Positions 42,816 through 54,620 of a stretch of DNA of 64,000 nucleotides are shown in pieces. This stretch comes from Alligator mississippiensis (Eukaryota; Chordata; Crocodylia; Alligatoridae). The notes under the pieces were generated by a model. The model made no database searches. It worked only from the letters and a program-made list of their open reading frames with translations, and had not been told where the DNA came from. Every line of letters begins with the position of its first letter. Within the stretch, counting starts at the first letter, position 1. The stretch covers positions 37,829,756 to 37,893,755 of the forward strand of contig NC_081832.1 of assembly GCF_030867095.1 (NCBI RefSeq), in the 5' to 3' direction. Position numbers and translations under genes: made by a program.

Positions 42816-44739
42816 GATGGTGGGAAGCAGAAGTCCAGAGCCCAGGAAAAATGTAAGCTGGCACGCTGCCTTCTTTAATTATTTTTTTTTGTGGTGGTTA
42901 TAGTCCATGGACATACTGTTTATATTTTTTGATTGATTGACACTGGTGGTTTGTGGTCAAGGCTTTAGGGGAGGAGGAGGCCTCATTAACACCTTGGGCA
43001 CAGTCATAAAAGGCCAAAGGGCCCAGTGCACTAGAGTATGCAGCTGTATAGGACCTGTAGCTCAGAGCTGGTTGCAGGACTTTTAAGCCAGGTCCCAGTG
43101 GGGGGAATCTCAGCTGGTAGCCCGAGCTAAAGGAAAGGGTGCCCTTGGACAGCTGGAGCTTTGGACCACTGCCCAGGCTGGAACTTGCAGCTTGCTGGCT
43201 CTGTGCCCAGAAGATGTGCCTCTGGGCTAGAGAGCCTAGGCTCCAGTTTGAAAACAAAAGGAGGGCCATGGGCCCTGAGAGGATTAAGGAGCTAGCGCCT
43301 GAGAGTCAAACCCTATCTGGTGGGTTTAGATTGGTAGGCCTAGCTAGAGAAAGACAGGGGACAAGGCCTATGGTGGCTGAGAACTCCAACATAGAATTAC
43401 AATAGGCAGTCTTCCATATTTGTAAGAACATCTAACTAATATTTACATCAAGACGTGGCAGACAAGTAAAGGCGGGCTAGGAGATGACCAAGAGAAATGG
43501 AACATTAAGGGAATTCAGGGGTACCCCTCATAGGCAAAAAAAAAAAAAATGCCTACAAAGGACCAGCTATTGGGATCATCATAAATTCTAGCTTTTGGAT
43601 GGGATGCAAAGTTACCAATAAAATCATAAATGCAAACTTTGAGTTATAAGTGGTACTGGTCACCTTAGCGTGCACACACACACATGCACTCACTCATTCA
43701 AACCCATGTCATTTAAATCCATGTAGTATAGTGTATAGCAGCTGCTGTAGTGATTGTGAGAGCACTGGTGCCAATATATCTATCTATCCAAGGCCCTGGA
43801 ATCTGCTGTTGATGGGCAGCTTCCTTCAAGGTGACGTCTTCTCCAGAAGGAGGTTGCCTCCTTGTCCTTTTGTCTCGGTAGGTCAGGTGCTAGATGAGAG
43901 GGCGGCACTGAGGGTCACGCTTCACTGCCTTTTATCCCTTTCTGGCAGACTGTGTCATCATTTTGGATGTCCAATCTGGAGGTCGCTGTCCCACGTGGGT
44001 CTTGAGTAGTGCCTGACAGCCGTTAGTCACAGGGGTCTTGCCTATCTGGTAGTGCAGTTTCTGAAGTCAGTTTGTGATTTTGATTAATTAACAATGGTAT
44101 TGTTAAGGGTTGCAGGAATAGTCAATAGGGTGGGTGCTCAGTCTCAGGAATCAGTTCCTTGGCTTGATTAGCCTAAAATGGCTTGTAGAGTAGAGTTTTA
44201 TAATGGTAAGTTCCTTTGGCTAGGCTATTGTCATGTAATTACCTATTGATCACCATACACTTGCATTCACTCAAGGGGGACCAGCCCAATATAGCAGATT
44301 TTATCATTTTACAATTACAATTTCAATGCAGTTTTTAACAATGGTCCAGGGTGTAACTACATTCTACAGGGAGTACATTCCTTAAGGGTTTAAAAGTATA
44401 ACATATAAACTACAAAATGCCCTGGTAAAGATGAGACAGATGAAATATAAAAATGCACTGTGAGAAATATATAAAAATGCAATGTGAGGTAGTGAGGATC
44501 AAAGGCTAGTGGTGACAGTAAGTGAGTTAGCTTAACACCAGGATATATTTACAGTCTTTGAAGTGGATATTTTAGTTCTTTTGTTTTCTTTAGTGACAAT
44601 GAGCTTAACTGATATGTAAATGTAGTTCATAGGATTCTCCTACAGAAAGCCACTTCAGCTTTCTGGTGTGCTCTGAGCCTTGCCACACCCATGCAATGTG
44701 TGTGCCAGATCTCTGCCAATACCTATCAGAGGTTTATCT
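42816..44739. other. About 1.9 kb without a gene
   Basis: The stretch has short frames only. An A13 run lies at 43535-43550, a (ca)n patch at 43670-43690, and a short direct duplication 'aaatataaaaatgcactgtgag' / 'aatatataaaaatgcaatgtgag' at about 44434-44490. The segment after the putative LTR may be retroelement internal DNA, but no protein signature survives. Confidence 0.4.
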
Positions 44740-44847
44740 TGCTGGGATCCTATGATCCCTGCTGACTTCCTGCCCCTGGGGCAGGGGGCTGAACTCAATG
44801 ATTCTTCGGGGTCCCTTCCAGCCTGAATGTCTCTGAAATCTATGAAA
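44740..44847 (+). mobile_element. CR1 3'-end fragment
   Basis: 'ggggctgaactcaatgattc' followed by 'ggtcccttccagcctgaatg' and 'ctctgaaatctatgaaatg' is the CR1 3' untranslated terminus, as at 6085-6150 and 22300-22362. It is followed by a long G-run (about 44878-44891). Confidence 0.75.
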
Positions 44848-44939
44848 TGCTTAGAAGGAAAAAGAAATGCACAAAATGGGGGGGGGGGGGGTGCGGGGAA
44901 GAAGGGGCTTCTGTTATATCAATGTCCAGAAGGGAAATG

Positions 44940-45240
44940 TATGAAAGAGGCTTTCTGCTACACTGGCTTCTCATTGCAACAGTTTTCAAGCATCAGCATA
45001 GCATACACTGTGATCATTAGCTGCACTTCTATGCTATCCAATAAATCTAAGACCAGCAGCAGGAGACTCAATTCCATTTTGTCATACTCACCCATTTTGT
45101 CCAGATTATCCATTTTGGCCTCCTCACTCATTTTGTCACGATCCTCTAGTCTATGTCTTCCTCCTCATGCATTTCGTCTGGAATCTCCATTTGGTCCTCC
45201 TCGCTCATCCCATCTGGATTCCACAAAGCCAGGTTGTTTG
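44940..45240 (-). other. Acidic 'DKM/DEM' coding-like remnant
   Basis: On the minus strand 'MSEEDQMEIPDEMHEEEDID' is followed, after a stop and frame change, by 'DKMSEEAKMDNLDKMGEYDK', then 'LLDSIEVQLMITVYAMLMLE' (about 45070-44970). The DNA holds repeated 'cattttgtc' words about 25-30 bases apart, so the acidic repeat arises from a short tandem unit. I do not recognise the protein. The location near Harbinger-derived DNA makes a transposon-encoded accessory protein possible. Confidence 0.35.
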
Positions 45241-45573
45241 CTAGTACTCATCTGGGCTGCTGTTCGCAAACAGTACCACCAAGGTTCCCGCAGGGGAGCA
45301 CTCTGAATAGAAATGGGAGGTGAATACAATCAGTTAGCATTGAAAGTGACCTCCTATCTGCATGTCAATGATTACCCCGCTCAGGTGGCTGTGTGCTGGG
45401 TGTTGGCACAGCAGAACCTTTGCTGTTTACCATGGTGAGTGGGTGTGGGGAAGGTGATGTATCATGCATCCACTTAGAACTCTAAAGTGGGTTTTAGGAT
45501 GACTCTGGAACTTGTTCATGCACCCTGGGGATAAGATACTGGCTTTTACTGGATCAATGAATAGGCACACCCA

Positions 45574-45884
45574 AGAAGCATCTCCCCAGAAAAGAACCTT
45601 CCCCTGCAATAACCCCATCCTGAAAGAAACCTCTCTCCAGAAAACAGCCTGGCTCCACAATAACCCTTGTTTGAAACAACCATCTCCCCAGAAAACAGGC
45701 CTGCCCTGCAAGCACCCAGGTTTAGAAAAAAGCATCTTCCCAAGAAAACAGACTGTGCTCTGCAAGAACCTGAGGTTGAAAAAAAACAGCTCCCCACAAA
45801 ACAGTCCTGCCCGGCATTAACCCTGGTTTGAAAGAAACATCTTCCCAGAAAAGAGCTCTGCCCTGCACTAGCTCAGGTTTGAAA
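45574..45884. repeat. 51-bp minisatellite, about six units
   Basis: The unit has the form 'agaagcatctccccagaaaa' + 'caggcctgccctgcaa' + 'accctggtttgaa'. It recurs at about 45574, 45625, 45676, 45727, 45781 and 45833 with moderate divergence. Because 51 is a multiple of three, both strands keep 17-residue repeat frames open (plus: 'SPQKT...CNNP' type; minus: 'FSGE' type). One additional unit sits 4.8 kb away at 40774-40828. Confidence 0.85.
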
Positions 45885-48180
45885 CAGGGGTGTGTGATGG
45901 ACAGTGCTATGTCTCAATAGCTATCATTAACACCTCAGCAGGTGCCACCTAAGGCAGGCATTGAGGCACCAGAACCATCAAGTCCTCTCCCAACAAATGT
46001 CTGTACTCAATTCTGTCACAGGCCAGCTGGGCACTGTGAGTGTCTCAATTTTATCACAGGCCCAACTGGGCTGTTTGATTAAGTTTCGGATCGAGGAGGC
46101 AAAGTTGAGAGTGAAATAAAGGCAAATTTATTATAGCTTACACACACACACAACAGTTAACAGAAAGATAAATGTGATAAGCAGATAATGTAGTATTAAA
46201 GAGCTAATAGTAAATAATAACAACAGATAGATCAATTCTGTCGCAGGCCAACTGGGCACTGTGAGGGTATTAGCCACTGGGCTGTTCAAAACAACAGATA
46301 CACAGAGATGGGTTGGTAACTTATCAATAGTCCCTCAATGCCAGGTGCGTGCCAAGTGATTCCAGCAAAGTCAGGCGTCCCCGATCGACGCTGTCAGAGG
46401 GTTACCAGGGAAGATTCCTTGATCAGGATCTGATCCTCACTCACACCAGGAGTCTGGGATCTGGGTGTGGAACAGAAATGACCGTTCTGTTCCATCCTTC
46501 CTGCTGGTTACCTGATGCACATGCTTTTTATATCTAGTCTTACGCTAATGTGTTGGCCTCAGAGCCACTCACAATGTTGCCCTATAGCTGTTACCCTATG
46601 GGATTGAAAGGTGTTAAAAATTATCATAAAAGGTTACTACCCAGACTTGGGTTTATCCAATAAGCAAATTACAATGCAGAACCTTTAGGTTTCAAATTGA
46701 CATTGCTCCGTCTAAGTTCCAACCCCTTTTAGGTTTCATTTGACTATGCTTTCTTGGGATATGCTTTCCTGGAATGTGTTGGGTGTGCCAGGCAGTTGGA
46801 TCCACTTTTTATCGCTAAGGCTGAACCCTGAGCAGGTTCAATCAGCACTTCCAAGCTGACACCCTTATATGCCATTGACTCAGCACCGCCCCTCCTCCCC
46901 AAACTCCTGCCACAATTGTCCTGGTAGTAACCCCCTTGATGAGCATACCCCACAGGATTTTGGGGCATTACAGGGATCTTTGGCTTAGGTAAGAGGAGCA
47001 TTGCTGCAGGTCAAATGGGGAAGTTGAGGAAAAGAGAGTAAACAAGATTCAGAGAGTGTGGCTACCAGCTTGACCATAAGAGTTATTTTATTGCCAGGTA
47101 TATGAAACTTGTAATGTTACTTATAGTAATAGCCATACAAGGTGAGATAAACAAATAAAACCGTTACAATATTACACGGTTTCAGTTGGGTATTTGGGGA
47201 AAGCTAGTTCAAATTTGATCAACAGAAGTCAGGTTTAGAAAGCTATGCCTGGAGTAAGAGAGAGAGAGAGAGAGAGAGAGAGTAAATCAAGTCTGAGGTT
47301 TAGAAAGTGGGCTTAGAGTTGGGGGGGGGGGGGTGAGTTGGGGTCTCACCAGTCAGTGAAGCTTAAACTGGTCGAGGTTTCCAGGTGTTTGTTGGAGCTT
47401 GTAGACAAGCTGCTTAGCTTAAGGTCCAGACTGCTTGAGGCAGGCAGAGCCCCCAGCATGATCAGTGAAGATATTCCAGGCAGAAAAAGGAGAAAGTGAA
47501 GTCCCAGTGGAACTGGTGCAGATTTTGGATCCAAGCACCAGAACAGAAACTTGAGCTTGGGTAAGGGTTCTTGTAGGGAAACAATAATAGCTCAGGAGAG
47601 AACACTGGATTTGTTTATGGGTAAATGATGGCTCAAGGGAGAATACCAAAGTTGTTTTGTTTATCCTGGAGAATAGGAACTGATCATTCTTTGCTATGGG
47701 CGATGTTATTCTGAGGGAGCTCACAGTGCAATCAGGCACCTTCAGTAATTAGGGTACCAATAAAGGATTCATCACTAGAATTGGTCTGATAAATGCTGGG
47801 CTGGGTGTGTGCAGGGGTGCGTTGATTAACATCTGGACCAGAGATTCCCCCATCATGCAGTGCTTCCTGCTTCTCTGGTCCCAGAGTTCAGTGCAGTCCT
47901 TGCCTTGGAATCTCTGTTCTCCACTCTGAATGCTAATGGAAGTGTCTCCCTGTCCCATCTTTGATGCAGATGAGACCAGGAGAGTTGCCATAATCCTGTC
48001 ACCCTTGTCTGGAGGGGTTTAGGTGTGTCTCCCACTGCATCTTCATTGCTTTTTGTAAGCCCTTCTTCTGATCAGTTCAGGTTTAGGCAAAGGTGGTGGG
48101 TGGGTTCCTTTGTTAGTTAGACAGCCTGAGTACTGTGCAGGGGTTCCCCAGGAACACAGAGCTGACAGGTAACATCCAGA
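45885..48180. other. Repeat-rich stretch without a gene
   Basis: It contains a 35-base direct repeat ('tgtcacaggccagctgggca' at 46015 and 'tgtcgcaggccaactgggca' at 46239), a (ca)n run (46141-46152), a (ga)n run (about 47256-47282) and a G13 run (47321-47333). 'gtgaaataaaggcaaattta' at 46110 is a poly(A)-signal-like word on the minus strand reading. It may include a decayed LTR on the minus strand (46015-46972, TGTAATG...GTGACA), but no target duplication supports this. Confidence 0.4.
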
Positions 48181-50780
48181 GCCCCAAAGATCAATTTCTG
48201 TTCCCAAGACACAAGAGGGCTTGCAACTGTGGACTTGTAAGTATCAGGGAATGGGCATTATATCCATTAGTGCCACTCTGGCAGACACCGTTTTGGTCCC
48301 ATTGGGTTGGATGTGGTAGGGGGTTTGTGCATGTAGCTTTGGAGGTGGGTCACCATCCTTTTTAACATTTGGGGAAGAGATATTTCACCACATCATGAAC
48401 ACTTTGTTTTCCTATTCCTGTTGCCACCTGCCATGCCCAATGCCAGCCATGGACGTGTGTCTGAACCTCAGACCCCAGCTCACAATGGAGTGGAAGCACG
48501 TGCAGGAATACTGCCACAGGAAGTGATGCTCCAGAGACCGCATGATGGACACTTTGGTGAGACAGCACAAACCCGAATGGCCGCTGCAAATGACTGGCAG
48601 AACAAATTCTGGGAGGTGCTTAGGGTGGATGATGACTGAGTGGGAGAATAGAAGCATGGACAACACCATAGAATTTATGAAACAGCTCCTAGACTGCACA
48701 GGCCAGTTTCTTGACCTGGCCACACAGTGCCGTGTATATCTGCAGGAGACACGCTCTTTGATTAAGGACCATGTCCTTCAGCCTGTGAACAAGCATACCA
48801 TTCATAAGTGCTGCCTCCTCCCCCCCTCCCCCCCCCCCCCCCCCCGAAAGTGTACAGTAGCTCCACTTGGCTTGCCTGTGTCCAGGAGGTAGCCAGGAGT
48901 ATTACAGTTGAGCCTGTTCACCATCTGCATTGCAGCCAACTGAGGGGTGGCCCAATGCCTCCACTGCAGCCAGGAGATCACCACTGCAGTTCAGGGAGCA
49001 AGAGATGGGTCAGACAGGGGTTGCATGGGTAGGAAAGAAAGCTAGTAATGAATTCCACTGCAGGTTACTGCTGCAGATTTCTTCAATGTGCAGCAACACA
49101 TGTATAGAAAAGAAAGCCAACTGATAGGAGAGGGGTTCCTATTAGCTCTTATGTCAGTAATTTCTTGGTTTCCATTAGTTATGTGTGTGTTCCTTAGTAA
49201 GTTCTCAGGTGGAATAAAACAGCATTTCCCCCTGTCTGCTTGCCTCCTTTATTTGGAAGAAGCAAAAATTCCTGCATCTGGATGGGTGTTTGCGGTGGAT
49301 AAGTGGAGGAAGAATGAAAAGCCAAGTGTTCCCTGGCTAGCCTCAGATTCAGAGTGGCAATGAGACTTCAGAGTGGATGGTGGGTGGCGTTGGACATGGG
49401 GAAGGGGGAAGAGTGGGGATAAACTATTAACAAGCCCTTCTCAGCTGCTCCTGTGACAGCACCAGGAGAACAAAGAGGGAGTTCTCTCTGAGTAGGTGAT
49501 AATTGAAATGTGAAGTGGCTGGATAATATCCCGCATTGACAATGAAAGGCCCACCCCTGAAAGCATCAGCAAGTGGCAATCTTTGGACAGAACAGTCAAC
49601 CTAGACACTTCTTCTGGTCAAAAATGGCAGCCAGGAGCCCATCACAAGCCACTACCCATTCCCCTGCTATGTCCACTGTGGACAGTGTCCCACTGGGTGG
49701 TGGGTGGCTACAGGCATGTGTGGTCACCACCCCAAACACTTTCCTCCACCCTCCCTTGTCTGCCCACGCAGGACAGCCTGTCTGATCCATTGCTGCACAG
49801 CCCTCAGCACCCAGCCTGCAAGACAAATGTTGCGAGGGTCCTGCTGAGGAGCTGCCACCCCCAGGGCACTCTCCAGGGAGTTGACTTGGAGATACCCCCG
49901 CCCCCCCAGGAATGGGCACAGAGTGTGCCACTGCTGTATGTTCTCCAGGTCATGCACAATGAGCAATTTGTGCAAACTGAAGGTCACCCAAGCCAATACA
50001 CCCTGCTGCTGCTGATCCTGCCAGTGTCCTGTGCACACCTGCGCTCGTGATTTGGGACAGTTAGCTACAACAGTGTGGGGACAAGCCTGGTCTGCCATAC
50101 AACCTCCATTGACATCTGGACAGATACCTGTGACACTGCTACCTGACCCTGACCCCCCCATATCAAGAACAAAATTACCACAGGAATTGACACCTTTCTT
50201 AGCATATGAGGGGCGTGCTCACTCCTGCCCAGTTCTGGCGAAGGGAAAAGGGATGACAAATTAAATGGTGTGTAAACCTTATCATGCCTGTGTGTGTGCT
50301 GTGCCACACTGTTTTGAGGTGGTGGGACCAAGGGGCCAGGACAGTGCTGTTGTACCATTCTACCTGCCTTATAGTAAAGCTCAGTGTGTGCATTCATACA
50401 TGTTAAGGAAAAAAATGACACAATTCATAAAGTGGGTTGCTGTGCTTAATGGTCCCACAAAATCGTGGAAGTCTGGCAAGTGAATCAGTGCTTTTGGGGA
50501 GAGGGGTGTTGGACATTCAGCCACAGGAGAACTAACACGTATCTTTCGGGGGGGGGGGGGGGGGGTAGAATCAGTTCCTCAAGCTTGCTACTTTCATGCA
50601 AAGTCTTGGGAGCACTGCTGTGATAACGTATTTTCCCCAATGCAACAGTTTTCACTGGCACCAGGGGGTGTGTTCTGGGGATTCGGTCTGAGGATATTGA
50701 CCCAGACACCAGTGCTGGAGACCCCTGCCCAATCCTTCCACTTCTTCCCCCCCCCCCTCCCCCAATAGGACCACCCATGA
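48181..50780. other. Repeat-rich stretch with unrecognised frames
   Basis: Plus-strand frames at 48421-48639 ('TAQTRMAAANDWQNKFWEVL') and 48542-48892 ('NTIEFMKQLLDCTGQFLDLA') and one at 49583-50050 look somewhat protein-like, but I cannot match them to a family, and adjacent frames shift. C-rich (48815-48845) and G-rich (50549-50567) homopolymers interrupt the stretch. Nothing here is supported as a gene. Confidence 0.35.
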
Positions 50781-51545
50781 GTTGGGCCTGCTTCCAGAGG
50801 AGACACATGGGTTAACACCCATTGTGCCTCTGGGAGCTGAAGACCTGGACACGGACTCCATAGACCCCCCGCAGTGTAGAGCCAGGAGGTAAATGTACCA
50901 GGGCCAGGAGAGGGTGGGCAAACACAGGGGCACTTGGAGGGTGCTGCAGCAGGGTATGTGTGTATGTGTGTGTGCATATGCGTTCATGCATGCATGTGTG
51001 TGGGGCCGTGCCAGGCAGGACATGCCAGCTGAGTGGAGCCTGGGAAGGGAATGCTCCCCCTGGGTCCCTACTTATCTGAGGTCCCCAGGGAGGGGAAGGC
51101 GGGGGGACGACTCACCGGTTCCCCCTCAGAGCAGCTGGTCCCCACATTGTCCCACACAATCTTGTGAGCTCTCGTGAGATCTCGCAAGACTCTGTGGGAG
51201 GTTCCAGGCTTTTAAACTAGCCCCAACTGTAAGTTACTTTCAGTTGGGCCTGCTCCTGGAGGCGACACATGGGTTAATGCCTGTTGTGCCCTGGGAGCTG
51301 AAGATCCAGACTCCACAGACCCTGCAGCATAGAGCTAAGAGGTAAATGTACCAGGGCCAGGAGAGGGTGGGCAAACGCAGGGGTGCTTGCAGGGTGCTGC
51401 GGGGAAGCATATGTGTGTGTGTGCATGCGTGTGTGTGCAGGGCCATGCCAGGTGGGATGCGCTGGCTGAGTGGAGCCTGGTAGGGTAATGCCCCACCTGG
51501 GTCCTTACTTAGCTGAGCCCCCCAGGGAGCCCCACGACCGGAGCC
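50781..51545 (+). repeat. Tandem 462-bp duplication upstream of CR1 ORF1
   Basis: 'gttgggcctgct' starts two units at 50781 and 51243. They share 'gacacatgggttaa', 'tgccagggccaggagagggt'-type blocks ('gtaccagggccaggagaggg'), 'gggcaaac', '(tg)n' runs ('tgtgtgtgtgcat') and 'gctgagtggagcctgg' in order. The second unit is matched for about 300 bp and then runs into the CR1 ORF1 region. Their place, GC content and repetition fit tandem 5' promoter-type monomers of a LINE, but I infer this from position only. Confidence 0.7.
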
Positions 51546-51705
51546 ACATGAACAGAGCGTGCAAACAGGCGTGGCTCTACTTGGGCACGGCAGTTTGCAT
51601 GGCAGTTTGCGTGGAGGGGCATGCAGGAGGCACCCAGAGAGCTGGTCCGAGTGAGGAGCCTGAGGCCAGCAGCCTGAAGAGGGGCTGCTGGGATCAGGTA
51701 GGGGC

Positions 51706-52735
51706 ATGAACTCGGTCCCAGTCACTGTGGCAACTCATCATGCCTGCAGGCTTCCTGGTACTGCCAAGATCTCCACCCAGACAGAGTCCCTGGCCCTGGA
51801 CTGCAGGGACTGTGGGAGCTGCCTGGCATGGCTGCTAGCAGCTGGGCATGGGGGCACCCCCACTTGTGGGGTGTGCTCCCTAGTGGAGTCTCTGGGGGGC
51901 CAAGTGTGGGAGCTCAAGGAGGAGGTATGCTAGCTGTGCCCAGGACCCACAAAGACTTCATCAATGGCTACTGCCAGGCCCTTCTCCAGAAGAAGGAAGG
52001 AGAGAAGCAGATAGAGATGGTGGTCAGTAAGAAGGCTAACCATAAAGACCCACCCAAAGCTACCTGGATGAGAATCACCTCATGCTCCAGGAAACATAAG
52101 GCCAGAGTTACTCCTCCCCTGGCCCTGCACAACAGGTATGCTCCCCTCCCCATGCATGAGGAGGCTTCAATGGTGACACTGGAGGAGGAAGGTAAGCAGC
52201 ATGCTACCACCCCCAAGAGGACGTGCATAGTGGTGGTGGTGGGAGACTCCCTCCTGCAGGTCACTGAGGGTCTCCTCTGCTGTCTGGACCCCCTAGGCCC
52301 TGAGGTCTGCTGCCTCCCTAGGGCCTGCATCTGAGATGTTGTGGAGAGGATCCCCAGGCACATCCGGCCCTCTGACTACTACTCCATGCTCCTCATCCAT
52401 GTGGGAACAAATGACATGGCCAGGAGTAATCTGGACTGGGTTATGAGCAACTACAGGGCTCTGGGAGCTGGGATCAAGGTGTGGGGGGCCCAGGTAGTCA
52501 TTTCCTTTGTGCTCCCAGCTGCAGGCCATGGACCTAGGAGGGAAGGATGCATCAAGAAAGTCAACCAACAACTCCAGCGGTGGTGCCACAATGAAGTCTT
52601 TGGCTTCCTTGACCACAGCACACACTTCAGAGAGAAAGGACTCCTGGGAAGGGATGGCATCCACCTCACATGGAGAGGTAAGTCCCTGTTCTTGGCCAGG
52701 ATGGCCGATCTTCTAGATAGGGCTTTAAACTGAGA
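51706..52735 (+). pseudogene. CR1 ORF1 (zinc finger, coil, SGNH esterase)
   Basis: ORF1 binds CR1 RNA and in this clade carries a lipid-esterase-like domain. Part one, in the frame of 51706-51933: 'CRDCGSCLAWLLA' and 'TPTCGVCSLVESLGGQVWEL', two paired-cysteine clusters followed by a leucine-containing coil. A frameshift near 51930 leads to the frame of 51828-52334 with a basic linker 'SSCSRKHKARVTPP'-like and 'CIVVVVGDSLLQVTEGLLC', the G-D-S nucleophile block of SGNH hydrolases. A single TGA at about 52333 interrupts it, and the same frame continues to 52733 with 'LLIHVGTNDMAR' (the G-T-N-D block), 'VVISFVLPAAG' and 'LLGRDGIHLTWRGKSLFLAR', the D-G-I-H catalytic block. The Ser, Gly, Asn and Asp-His set is all present. 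Confidence 0.88.
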
Positions 52736-53550
52736 TTGCTAGGGGACAGGGAAACACCTACTGGAGCTTTCCTGGAGACCGACATAGAAGAAGACCCTAT
52801 AGATAGGGACACTAGGAGAGCTACTCTTGCAAGAGCTGAGGGTATAGTTTCCCTTCAGCATGACAGGAAGCCAAGGGTCTCAATAGGAGGACTCAGGTGC
52901 CTGTACACTAATGCCAGGAGCATGGGTAACAAGCAGGAGGAGCTAGCTGTCCTGCTCTCCAGTGGGCATTATGATCTAGTAGGGATTATGGAGACCTGGT
53001 GGGACTCCTCACATGATTGGAGCACAGCCATAGAGAGCTATGCCCTGCACAGAAGGGACCGGGTAGGGAAGAAAGTTGGAGGTGTAGCTTCCTATGTGAA
53101 AAAACAGTATACCTCCTAGGAGGCTGACATCGGCTCCAAAGCAGAATGGCTTGAAACCCTCTGGGTCAAGCTGCCGGGAGGGGCGGGGTGCAGGGGTGTG
53201 AGACACCTAACTGTAGGTGTATACTACAGGCCACCAAACCCCAGGGAGGAACTCAATCTAGAGTTCACCTGAGAACTGGCAGAGGCCTCACTTGCACAGG
53301 ACATGGTTGTCATGGGCGACTTCAGTTATGTGAACATCTCTTGGGAGAAACACTCGGCCACGTCAGACCGGTCGCATTCCTTCCTGACCTGCATTGAAGA
53401 GCTCTTCCTGGGTTAGGAGGTGCATGGGCCAACCAGAGGTAACACTCTCCTAGATTTGGTCCTGGCCAAGGGAGATGACCTGGTGACCAACTTAAACATA
53501 GAGAGTAGCCTGGGCAACAGCAACCATGAAATCATCATGTTCACTGTCCA
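52736..53550 (+). pseudogene. CR1 endonuclease domain, degraded
   Basis: The start of ORF2 in this copy: 'GGLRCLYTNARSMGNKQEEL', 'LVGIMETWWDSSHDWS' and 'RRDRVGKKVGGVASYVKKQY', then a stop at about 53117. Later pieces, in shifted frames, include 'VMGDFSYVNISWE'-like sequence near 53310 and 'MHGPTRGNTLLDLVLAKGDD' (53420) with 'SSLGNSNHEIIMF', where the usual S-D-H near the end is S-N-H (loss of the catalytic Asp). Compared with the copy at 3136 it has several stops and a damaged active site. Confidence 0.85.
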
Positions 53551-54620
53551 TCACAAGGCAGACAAATCTGATAGCAAGGTTGAAGTCTTGGACTTAAAAA
53601 ATGCAAATTTCAACAAGTTCAGGTCACTAGTAGGGGTAGTGTTGCAGGACTAGGGACTGAAGGTGAAAGGAGTGCATGAACAGTGCTTGTTCCTTAAGGA
53701 CATAATCCTGGAAGCACAAAGGAAGTCCATTCCCATGTGGAGGAAAGGTACCAGAAGGGCTGGGAAGCCCTCTTGGCTAAACAAGGAGATCACGGTCCTC
53801 CTAAGAAAGAAGAAAGATGTACAGACAATGGAAGCCAAGGACAGGCCCCAAGGAGGACTATAAAACAATGGCCTGCACTTGTAGGGAACAAATTAGAAAG
53901 GCTAAGGTGGCAATCGAACTTAGATTAGTAATGGAACCAAGGACAAGAAGTTCTTTAGGTACATAGGGAATAGGAGGAAAACACATGGAAGTGTGGAGCC
54001 ACTGCTCAACAACTCAGGACAGCTGGTTACCAGCACTCAGGAGAAAACTGAACTCCTGAATGACTTCTTTGCTTCGGTATTTCACCGGGCCAAGGGAAAA
54101 ATCATGCCAGATAGGGTACAGAAGGAGCAGGGCAGGAATGACTGCCTTTCTATTATTGCTGTAGAACTGGTATGTGATTAATTAAAGAAATTAGACATAT
54201 ATAAGTCAGCAGGACCAGATAAACTCCATCCAAGACTGCTGAAGGAGCTGACCAAAGTCATCATGGAGCCCCTGGCAAAACTCTTCCAAAACTTGTGGTG
54301 CTCCGGAGAGGTACCTGAAGACTGGAAGGGGGCCAATGTTGTACCTGTCTTCAAGAAGGGGAAGAGGGAGGACCCAGGTAAGTATAGGGCAATTAGCCTA
54401 ACTTCTATCCCAGGGAAAATCCTGGAAAAATTCATTAAGAAGTCTATGTGCAATAGGCTTGCATAAGGTAGGATTCTGAACAACAGCCAGTATGACTTCA
54501 TCGCGGGCAGGTCTTGTCTTACCAACCTCATTTCCTTTTATGATCAGGTAACTCACCACCTTGATAAAAAAGAGGAGGTTGACATTGTATACCTTGACTT
54601 CCAAAAAGCCTTTGGAACAC
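53551..54620 (+). pseudogene. CR1 reverse transcriptase, amino half only
   Basis: Pieces in order: 'SDSKVEVLDLKNANFNKFRS', 'FLKDIILEAQRKSIPMWRK', 'EPLLNNSGQLVTSTQEKTEL' and 'LNDFFASVFHRAKGK', 'PEDWKGANVVPVFKKGKRED', 'YRAISLTSIPGKILEKFIKK' and 'VDIVYLDFQKAFG'. The catalytic FADD block, thumb and 3' terminus are absent. Stops at about 53652, 54178 and 54464 and several frameshifts show long decay. Confidence 0.87.

Larger units (their letters stand above)
51546..54620 (+). mobile_element. CR1 LINE with ORF1, endonuclease and partial RT
   Basis: This is the only CR1 copy here that keeps ORF1. The order is ORF1 zinc-finger/coil (about 51780-51940), ORF1 esterase (52220-52735), junction 'gggctttaaactgag' (52721), endonuclease (52880-53540) and RT fingers and palm (53550-54610). 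The RT ends at 'DIVYLDFQKAFG' (54580-54615), just at the first catalytic Asp. The sequence then becomes unrelated, so the 3' part is missing by deletion or insertion. Many stops and frameshifts make it older than the copy at 3040. Confidence 0.88.

Noticed and set aside
45574..45884. Regularly spaced repeats resembling a CRISPR array
   Set aside because: The units are head-to-tail without unique spacers, diverged throughout, and the genome is vertebrate. It is a minisatellite.
46015..46972. Candidate 957-bp solo LTR on the minus strand
   Set aside because: TG/CA-type ends can be chosen, but there is no target duplication, purine tract or primer-binding site, and the edges depend on the choice.
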